NCBI GenBank assembly: GCA_033030425.1 | Contig: JAUFSD010000008.1 | Span: 558,001-622,000 of the forward strand | Reading direction: 5' to 3' | Length of the DNA: 64,000 nt | Source of the DNA: Verpa conica | Lineage: Eukaryota; Ascomycota; Pezizomycetes; Pezizales; Morchellaceae | In this document: piece by piece, positions 56,401-64,000 of the stretch | How the letters are laid out: each line of letters starts with the position of its first letter | Numbering within the stretch: the stretch's first letter is position 1 | The notes under the pieces: generated by a model | The model's input: the letters and a program-made list of their open reading frames with translations, nothing else | Told to the model about the DNA's origin: nothing | The model's database searches: none | Position numbers and translations under genes: made by a program

Positions 56401-59400
56401 TCTTGGAGTATCTCAAGCAGCTTCACCCCCATGAATGGGATTGCTTCGTTAAAGACACTAAGATCCTGGCCGATGAGACTACCAACTTTGTCGAAGAAGG
56501 AAAAGAGAATGAAAAGGACAGCAACAAGAGTAAAATCGATGATCTGCCGTTCTACTGCATTGGTTTCAAATCTGCCGCGCCTGAATACACCCTTCGTACC
56601 CGTATCTGGGCTTCGCTCCGTCATCAGACTTTATATCGTACAATTTCTGGTTTTATGAACTATAGCCGTGCTATCAAGCTTCTTTACCGTGTCGAGAACC
56701 CCGAAGTCGTCCAAATGTTTGGTGGAAACACTGATAAGCTTGAGAGGGAGCTCGAACGCATGGCTCGCCGCAAATTCAAAATCTGTGTCTCTATGCAGCG
56801 CTATGCGAAGTTCAAAAAAGAAGAGATGGAAAATACCGAGTTTCTGTTGCGTGCTTACCCCGACTTACAAATCGCCTACCTTGATGAAGAGCCTCCTGTT
56901 GAAGAAGGAGCAGAGCCTCGTCTTTATTCCGCGGTCATTGATGGTCACTGTGAAGTGATGGAGAATGGTTTACGAAAACCGAAATTCCGTGTCCTCCTCT
57001 CTGGCAATCCAATTCTTGGTGACGGAAAGTCAGATAACCAAAACCATGCTGTCATCTTTTTCCGAGGGGAATATATTCAGCTTGTTGATGCCAATCAAGA
57101 CAACTACTTGGAGGAATGCCTTAAGATTCGTAGCGTTCTTGCTGAATTCGAGGAAATGACTGTCGATAACGTTTCACCCTACACCCCTGGTCTCCCCCCT
57201 GTCAAGTTTGATCCAGTTGCCATTCTCGGAGCTCGTGAATACATTTTCTCTGAGAATATTGGTATCCTTGGTGATATTGCTGCTGGAAAGGAACAGACAT
57301 TTGGTACCCTCTTCGCTCGTACTCTCGCCCAGATTGGTGGAAAGTTACATTATGGTCATCCTGATTTCCTGAACGCTGTATTCATGACCACTCGTGGTGG
57401 TGTTTCAAAGGCACAAAAAGGTCTCCATCTCAACGAGGATATTTATATTGGTATGACAGCTTTAATTCGAGGAGGACGCATCAAGCACTGCGAATACTAT
57501 CAGTGTGGTAAGGGACGTGATTTGGGATTTGGCTCTGTTCTTAACTTTACAACCAAGATTGGAACTGGTATGGGAGAACAAATGCTTTCTCGAGAGTACT
57601 ATTATCTCGGCACTCAGCTTCCTATTGATCGTTTCTTGTCGTTCTTCTACGCCCATCCTGGTTTCCATATCAACAATCTGTTCATTATTCTTTCAGTGCA
57701 GCTTTTCATGCTTGTTATAATCAATCTCGGCGCTCTCACCAACCAGGTCGTTCTTTGCGATGTCAACAAGAAGCCGATCACCGATGCATTGACACCTACT
57801 GGTTGCAGAAACTTGGCACCTATTCTTGACTGGGTTGATCGTTGTATTTTGTCTATTTTCATCGTTTTCTTTATCGCTTTCGTCCCCCTAGTTCTTCAAG
57901 AACTTACGGAGCGCGGTTTCTGGCGCGCTGCGACTCGGCTTGGAAAGCAACTCAGCTCTTGCTCACCGTTTTTCGAGGTCTTCGTCTGTCAAATCTACGC
58001 CAATTCTCTCCTTCAAGATCTTGCCTTCGGTGGTGCTAGGTATATCGGTACCGGTCGTGGTTTTGCTACCGCTCGTATTCCATTTGGTGTCCTATACTCT
58101 CGTTTTGCTGGCCCTTCAATTTATCTTGGTGCAAGATCTCTACTCATGCTTCTTTTTGCAACGGTAACCATGTGGCGGGCCGAGTTGATTTATTTCTGGA
58201 TTTCTCTCTTGGCCCTCTGCATTTCGCCCTTCCTTTTTAACCCGCATCAGCTCGCATGGGACGACTTCTTTATTGATTATCGTGACTACCTCAGATGGCT
58301 CTCTCGCGGCAACTCTCGTGCCAATAATCAGTCTTGGATTGCTTTCTGCCGTCTTTCTAGGACTCGTATTACTGGTTATAAGCGAAAACTACTCGGTGAC
58401 CCTTCCGAGAAGTTGTCTGGTGATATTCCTCGCGCTAAGTTTACCAACATCTTCTTCAATGAGTTTGTCGGGCCGTTCATTATTGTTCTTATTACCCTTA
58501 TACCGTACCTTTTTATCAACGCGCAAACTGGTGTTCGAGCCGACTCTCCTGATAACGAGGGCCTCAAGACTCCAGCACCCACTGGCTCTTTGATCCGTGT
58601 CGGTGTTGTCGCCTTTGCTCCTGTTGCTATCAACGCTGGTGTTCTCGCTGCCCTTTTCGGTATGGCTTGTTGTATGGGTCCCGTTTTTGGCATGTGTTGC
58701 AAGAAGTTCGGTGCTGTCCTTGCTGCTATTGCTCATGCCATTGCTGTCATCATGCTCTTTGCTTTCTTCGAAGTTATGATGTTCCTTGAGGGATTCAGTT
58801 TCGCCAAGGCTTGTTTGGGAATGGTCGTTGTCGTCGCAATTCAAAGATGGTTCTTCAAGCTTATCATCTGCTTGGCCCTTACTAGGGAGTTCAAGTCTGA
58901 CCAGAGCAATCTGGCTTTCTGGAGCGGGAAGTGGTACGGACTTGGTAAGTTATAATTTACTCTCACTCACTGGATGTTGATTAACATTTTTATAGGACTA
59001 CATGCTATTTCTCAACCTGGTCGTGAATTGTTGTGTAAGATTACTGAACTTGGGATGTTCTCGGCCGATTTTATTCTCGGACACGTGTTGCTCTTCTTCC
59101 ATCTTCCTTTTATTTTGATTCCATACATTGATGTGGGGCATTCAACAATGTTGTTCTGGCTACGACCTTCCCGCCAGATCCGCCCACCTATTTATTCATC
59201 TAAGCAGTCGAAGCTCCGAAGGAAGAGAGTTATACGCTTCTCTGTCCTTTACTTCTTCATGTTTGTTGTTTTCTTGGCTCTTGTTGTTGGGCCAATTGTT
59301 GCTAGTAAGTGCCATATTTCATTCCCTCTATTCGAGCATTTACTAACATTTTCCCTAGAAAATATGCTTATTAGCATGACAAAGAGTGTCGATATTCTCC

Positions 59401-59561
59401 CTAGTATGGGCTTAGTACAGCCTGCTGACAACTACTATAACAATTCGGATACCTGGTATTGGGAGGAGAATCCCGATTTGCTAAATGATGGTACCACTGA
59501 GGTTGAAGCTGGTGCAACTGTGAACTCTGACGCTACTTCAAAGTTCAAATTCTTGATCTAA
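53443..59561 (+). CDS. FKS1: 1,3-beta-glucan synthase catalytic subunit
   Basis: Seven exons: 53443-53585, 53636-53709, 53763-53798, 53852-56073, 56124-58944, 58996-59304 and 59359-59561, giving 1935 aa, the usual FKS size. The N-terminus is Gln/Tyr/Gly/Asp-rich over three small exons. The cytoplasmic FKS1 domain ([16 protein letters not shown]) and a first membrane cluster follow. The central GT48 catalytic region begins [20 protein letters not shown] and includes [40 protein letters not shown] and [21 protein letters not shown] second membrane cluster closes the protein. Echinocandin hot spot 1 reads FLTLSFRDP (about residues 679-687) and hot spot 2 reads DWVDRCIL (about 1394-1401). The enzyme makes cell-wall beta-1,3-glucan from UDP-glucose at the plasma membrane with a Rho1 regulator. 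Confidence 0.98.
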
Positions 59562-60519
59562 GTATGTCTCTGCGTAGAAGCTTGTAATTTCTTTTGTGGT
59601 TTAGGTATATGATGGTTGGAGCTTTTTTCTTCTTTCTCTATACAAATGGTTGGCGGCTATGTTCAAAAGGGTAACCTAAGTTTGTTTGCTGCTTCTGTTG
59701 GTAGAATACGGGAGGAATTGTAATGCTGTGATAATCGGCTCCTACGGACTGTTGGAGCAAAACTTTGTGGTTGGGGAATGGAATAGAGGGTGATCAATTA
59801 TCTGCGTTTTTTCTTTCTTATTGTTTTCATATTATATCTTTTACTATCCTTTCGCTTGTCTTTGCATCCTCCTTCATTGGTGAGGTTGCGAAAGTACATC
59901 TTTGTTTCCTTTTTTATGAATAATTTCCTATTGTCTTCAATGTGGGTCTGTTTCTTGTTCTTAGTCAGGGAATTCCCTCTCTAGTTTAGTGTTCTGAGTA
60001 TATCCCATGAATGCATATACTTCTGTACTCGGAATCCAAAAGTTCTCGGAAAACCTTTCTTTCTATAACATGCACCTTATAACGATACATGTCAAACCGT
60101 GATCTATGTCAACTGCGATGTTATAGGAGTTAATGACTTAGTCTAAAAACAGGTATTATAGTTCCCGCTTACTGATCTGGGTAGAGGAAATCGGATTCCA
60201 ATTTACCGTAGATTTTTCAGATGTCTTTGTTACAGAGTCAATTGTAGTCCCCGACTGGGGGATAAAGGCCCATAAAATGGATTAGTCACAACCGGGGATT
60301 ACAAATTATTGAGGGGAATATATCTGTCTAGCAGCTGATATTGTGATAACATTCTCTATATATGACATTGAAATAACAATAGGATGGAATAGAAAGAGGA
60401 AAACGCAAGAAAGAAAAAAAATATAACGTAAACGCCATGCTACCATCTGCCGTTTCCCCGATTCTCCCAATACGCATATCCTTCCGCACAGATGCTAAAT
60501 ACACCCTATTAACACCATT
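59562..60519. other. Intergenic region between convergent FKS1 and POL2
   Basis: 3' flanks of both genes. T-rich after FKS1 (59620-59640, 59805-59870). A chance frame at 59790-59984 has no domain support. Nothing else recognised. Confidence 0.5.
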
Positions 60520-63500
60520 CTAAATACCAGCGATGATCTCGTCGACTACATCTAGTAGCATCCTGAATGAATAAAAATCTGCAACGCTCTTATAAACATT
60601 CAAGCGCTTCACCAACGACTCTCTATCCATCGTTAAAACCCACGCCCCAGAACACAGGCAATGCTCTTGAAAGTCATTTGCCTTAAGTTGCTTACATTTC
60701 CCACACTTAAGATCCTGGGCATTATATGCCGTAATCATCTGTTGTAATTGACCGATCATCTTCTCTTCGAAAGCCAATCTATCGAATTCACTCCCACAGT
60801 AGAGGCACTTCCACGCCCTCTCCCGAGTTTGTGCCCCCTCCACTACCAACTCTGGTATCAGGTCCTCGTCCTTGCAGAGGTCCATATCTCGGGCCATTGT
60901 ACAGCTGTGGCAAACAACTTGAGAAAACTTTAATGACTCGCTTGGATTCTCAAAGATTCCTTCTTTGCTGAATTCTTTGACATCGAACATCCCAAGTAGC
61001 TCCTTCCTTAGCACGCGTGCCTCGAGGTTAATTTCCTTTGCTAGGCCAAAAACCGCTGTAAGGGATCGAACTAGTTGAAGTACAGGGTTCCTAAGCGGTT
61101 TGTATGCGCCAGGTAAAGATGGAAATTCAAAATCAATATCAGGCTCTGAATGTAGCATTGACTCTTGTAGTCGTCGAATGAGCTGGCTAATTTGCTTTCG
61201 CAACGGTTTTGTGAACTCTTTCCCTAGTACGACCTTATCGCTATTTTCGTCCTCTGACACCTTGAAATAGATCTGAGTAGGTCTCGGTGTTGAAGGATTG
61301 GACCCTGAAAGCTCAGGATGTTTCTGGTTGTGCATGATCTCCACAAACTCCACTACCCACTCGTTGAATATGCTCTGAAGGGCCTCTGGTAGGAACTTTG
61401 CAAACTGCCAATGCATGATTGTATTCAGCGGTTGCATGTTTTCTACAACCTCCTGGCACGCCTTTCCGCCATGGTTTACCTCGTCGTACCATATGAGATA
61501 ATCCCAATACTCTTTGATTTCAAGGTCAAGAAAATTGAATAGTGGTTTCGCTCGGATAGCTTTTAAAATGTATTGACTATAAGCGTAAGCGTTGCCGACA
61601 TCGGCCTTTGTCGTCTGGACTAGGAGTTTATTCGCACTGGCAAAAATAACGTTCGATCCGACTCGGCGGAAATCTGTCATTAGTTGCAAGAGTGCCTTTT
61701 TCGACATTGTTTGGACATAGTAATGCAACGCTCGGTCGTAGAGGAATGAATCCGGATTCTCAACCCATCGTACTAGGTGTTGAACCATGATGTCGGCCAT
61801 ATTGTTTCCCTTACAAGCTTCAGTCCACCATGCTTTCACCATCTCTCTGAGTACCGTGACACCAGCTGTGGCGAATGCATTGTCGGCGAATATGACATTA
61901 GTCCCATCGCTTGGGTTGTCATCCGTTGGTGCTGCCGGATTCAATGACACGGAATCACTTCCTTCAAGCTCATTGATCAGAGAAGAAGTAAGGATGGTGT
62001 TGATGGCAAGGTTCCGGACGTCAATTTCGATACAGACTGAAGAATACGATCCTGGGTTGTTGATGGCAGGCATCTCTACTGTTTCGAAAGCACCAACGAT
62101 ATCATCCTTCTCGTACCCACCATGATCTGGTTTCGGCGAAGGGGACCACCAAAGTACGACATTATTCTTCTGCAACCGTCGGGCATAAGCGATGTCAATT
62201 AGATAACTAGGGTCGTCTTTCTCGAGGTTACAAATTGGGATGTCGCCGTAGCGCGCTAATTCCATGAGATGCGAGATCCATGATCCTAAAGCTAGGTAAT
62301 GGGTAACGATTCTTTTTGCCACAAACGTTTGCCAACCCAGAGGTGGAAGATTACTGTCAGAGGCGTCCGAACGTAGTGGTAAAATCGGGAAATCGCTTAA
62401 AGAAGGTACAGTATCCACCAGTGTCCGTCTCTGTGGAGATTGGATAACTAAGGCAGTTGCTTTCGATTCTTCCGACCGAACTTTCTTGATGAGATCGGTC
62501 AGCCCTTTCTGCAATTTCTTCTTCGTATTGACATACGATATGTCGAAATGAATTTTCTCATGGTAATCAATCGAAGTTTGCCAAGGACCGTTTTGTTCTT
62601 TCAGTCTTCGAGTGAACTGTTCGGTATATATCTTGTCCATGTTCGGTAGACCTTGCGCTTCTCTGGTGGTATTATAAACAATTATGTAGGCTTCATCCTT
62701 CGCAGTTGAAAAGAGACCAAAGACCTGCCGATCCCCAGCAACTACATGATACAAGAAAAGGTATTCTAGAGGGTTATCATGGAGGTAAGGTATTGCGCCA
62801 ACTTTGGGTTTAAGCGTTGATAACTCAAATCCCTGTTCAAGACCCTTCCCAAGAACACCTCTCTGGCTTTCATCAAAGGTGCAAGTGCTACCCAATTCTA
62901 GCATCACCCGGGTTTCCAGTGGTACCTGAGTTTCGTACACACCTTCCACACTAGGATGATTGAAAATGACAGAGAATGCTTTCGCCTCCTGGATGAATAT
63001 ATCTTCAGGGACAGTAAGTTTGGAAAGGTTGGTCGATGGATGCCCATTTGGAAGAACATGACTGACTCTTTCCACTGTGCATCCTTCCACAATGACACGA
63101 GGAAGATCGTCGCTTCTGAAATTGATAAAAACCTGACGCGGGACCTTGATTTTCAAGTTGATGATCCTGTTATCAACAAAGATAAAGGCTCGAACTTCGC
63201 CCGGCATATCTGTAGCTCGGAGTTGTAGAATCTCCCAGGTGCTGGAAAGCATCGTTTCTGTCTTGTTCCTGAAATAGGTTCCTAAACTATCGCTCTGAGG
63301 ACCGCTTCTATCACCAAACAGCTGCCTTCTTCTGGCCCTTGCATGTTTCTGCAGCTTCCATTTCTTCTTCTGGTATTGTAGCCATCCCTCATAGTCTTCC
63401 GTTATCGATGGCATGATAGAGGGGAGGCTAGCAAAGGGATCGTTTGATATTGTGTTTGCACTCTCAGGAGCTTTCCGCTTCTGAAGCCTTTTAGCGGTTC

Positions 63501-64000
63501 CAATCACCATAGACTTCGCTATTGCGCTACTGCCGAAGTCTTCCATGTCACCTAGGCTTGCAGTCTCTTGGGTTTTGGTGTCGTCATTTATAGAACCGGT
63601 TCTCTTCACAAACATATCTGTCATTTTCTTCTGTTTGAATCTATCATCTTTGATATTAATCCTCCTCTGTAGCCAGTCAGGATGGACAACCCTCGGTACT
63701 GGGTTCCGCACTTTCTGGAGCGCGGCTGGGATGGTGATCAGTTTCTGGATGACAGACCCCAAACGTTCGAGATAGTAGTTCCAATCGATGAGTGCTCGGG
63801 GATCCATATCGTTAGGTTCCTCCTTCAACCACTTCCTCAAGAAATGGCGCTTTACGGACAACTCTGCAGAGAAAATAGCAACCGGAATAGCCCGTTCCGT
63901 AACTGGTGCATCTCTAGGTTTCGAACAAATAATGTATTTGCAATTGAGTCCCTTATCCTTTACCATTTGTTCTCCTAAAAACTCAGCCAGTCTTTTTGCC
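60520..64000 (-). CDS. POL2: DNA polymerase epsilon catalytic subunit, C-terminal part (truncated by window edge)
   Basis: An uninterrupted minus-strand frame that stays open past the right edge, so the true start lies outside. About 1159 residues are present. It begins in the end of the polymerase domain (AKRLAEFLGEQMVKDKGLNC, KYIICSKPRDAPVTERAIPV) and continues through the thumb-proximal segment and the inactive exo/pol repeat typical of POL2. The C-terminal zinc-finger pair is clear: CHSCTMARDMDLC with CLYCGSEF, then CGKCKQLKANDFQEHCLCSG. The polymerase is the leading-strand replicase in the nucleus; its C-terminal half binds Dpb2 and CMG helicase. No intron is seen in the portion present. 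Confidence 0.97.
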   Translation of the reverse strand, partial: AKRLAEFLGEQMVKDKGLNCKYIICSKPRDAPVTERAIPVAIFSAELSVKRHFLRKWLKEEPNDMDPRALIDWNYYLERLGSVIQKLITIPAALQKVRNPVPRVVHPDWLQRRINIKDDRFKQKKMTDMFVKRTGSINDDTKTQETASLGDMEDFGSSAIAKSMVIGTAKRLQKRKAPESANTISNDPFASLPSIMPSITEDYEGWLQYQKKKWKLQKHARARRRQLFGDRSGPQSDSLGTYFRNKTETMLSSTWEILQLRATDMPGEVRAFIFVDNRIINLKIKVPRQVFINFRSDDLPRVIVEGCTVERVSHVLPNGHPSTNLSKLTVPEDIFIQEAKAFSVIFNHPSVEGVYETQVPLETRVMLELGSTCTFDESQRGVLGKGLEQGFELSTLKPKVGAIPYLHDNPLEYLFLYHVVAGDRQVFGLFSTAKDEAYIIVYNTTREAQGLPNMDKIYTEQFTRRLKEQNGPWQTSIDYHEKIHFDISYVNTKKKLQKGLTDLIKKVRSEESKATALVIQSPQRRTLVDTVPSLSDFPILPLRSDASDSNLPPLGWQTFVAKRIVTHYLALGSWISHLMELARYGDIPICNLEKDDPSYLIDIAYARRLQKNNVVLWWSPSPKPDHGGYEKDDIVGAFETVEMPAINNPGSYSSVCIEIDVRNLAINTILTSSLINELEGSDSVSLNPAAPTDDNPSDGTNVIFADNAFATAGVTVLREMVKAWWTEACKGNNMADIMVQHLVRWVENPDSFLYDRALHYYVQTMSKKALLQLMTDFRRVGSNVIFASANKLLVQTTKADVGNAYAYSQYILKAIRAKPLFNFLDLEIKEYWDYLIWYDEVNHGGKACQEVVENMQPLNTIMHWQFAKFLPEALQSIFNEWVVEFVEIMHNQKHPELSGSNPSTPRPTQIYFKVSEDENSDKVVLGKEFTKPLRKQISQLIRRLQESMLHSEPDIDFEFPSLPGAYKPLRNPVLQLVRSLTAVFGLAKEINLEARVLRKELLGMFDVKEFSKEGIFENPSESLKFSQVVCHSCTMARDMDLCKDEDLIPELVVEGAQTRERAWKCLYCGSEFDRLAFEEKMIGQLQQMITAYNAQDLKCGKCKQLKANDFQEHCLCSGAWVLTMDRESLVKRLNVYKSVADFYSFRMLLDVVDEIIAGI

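Noticed and set aside
1..64000. CRISPR array or bacterial-type operons
   Set aside because: The window is eukaryotic nuclear DNA with spliceosomal introns; no regularly spaced identical repeats were seen.

Overview
The window is nuclear DNA from a filamentous ascomycete (Pezizomycotina). The evidence is short spliceosomal introns (mostly about 50-60 nt, GTRNGT donors, CTAAC/CTGAC branch sites), an FKS-type glucan synthase, an Atg26-type sterol glucosyltransferase with PH and GRAM domains, and an augmin subunit (a complex absent from budding yeasts). Gene density is low for this group: twelve confident protein genes, one tRNA gene, one tentative spliced gene and one gene remnant in 64 kb, separated by long AT-rich spacers. 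An early-diverging lineage such as Pezizomycetes or Orbiliomycetes would fit, but this is a guess and no marker gene settles it.

Layout. 1-0.9 kb: spacer with a very short 5'-truncated LINE-like insertion. 0.9-3.9 kb: divergent pair, an ER-type DnaJ/TPR co-chaperone (minus) and an augmin HAUS1-like subunit (plus). 3.9-6.5 kb: spacer with a 174-bp pogo/Fot1-type MITE. 6.5-9.4 kb: RSC1/2-like bromodomain-BAH remodeler subunit. 10.3-13.3 kb: intronless kelch membrane protein with a repetitive cytoplasmic tail. 14.4-18.6 kb: purine synthesis enzyme FGAM synthase. 19.8-21.1 kb: secreted GH17 glucanase. 21.1-28.0 kb: gene-poor stretch with one gene remnant. 28.0-32.4 kb: sterol 3-beta-glucosyltransferase (Atg26). 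35.2-36.6 kb: D-lactate dehydrogenase. 39.6-42.5 kb: RNA polymerase II CTD phosphatase FCP1. 43.1 kb: intron-containing tRNA-Pro(AGG). 43.8-44.2 kb: second LINE-like insertion. 44.7-46.9 kb: SprT metalloprotease with an HMG-box. 48.0-48.7 kb: tentative unrecognised spliced gene. 49.0-50.9 kb: GAS/GEL-type GH72 glucanosyltransferase. 53.4-59.6 kb: beta-1,3-glucan synthase FKS1. 60.5-64.0 kb: C-terminal part of DNA polymerase epsilon (POL2), running off the window.

Together the genes are mostly housekeeping. The one functional grouping is cell-wall beta-1,3-glucan: the synthase (FKS1) and a chain-remodelling GH72 enzyme are head-to-head neighbours sharing a 2.6-kb upstream region, and a GH17 glucanase lies 28 kb away. 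I see no secondary-metabolite cluster or clear novel system. The least explained items are the tentative gene at 48.0-48.7 kb, the decayed frame at 23.7-24.2 kb, and a strong excess of the palindrome TACATGTA confined to non-coding DNA. Intron boundaries were inferred by eye from splice consensus, reading-frame continuity and family resemblance; no transcript data were available.
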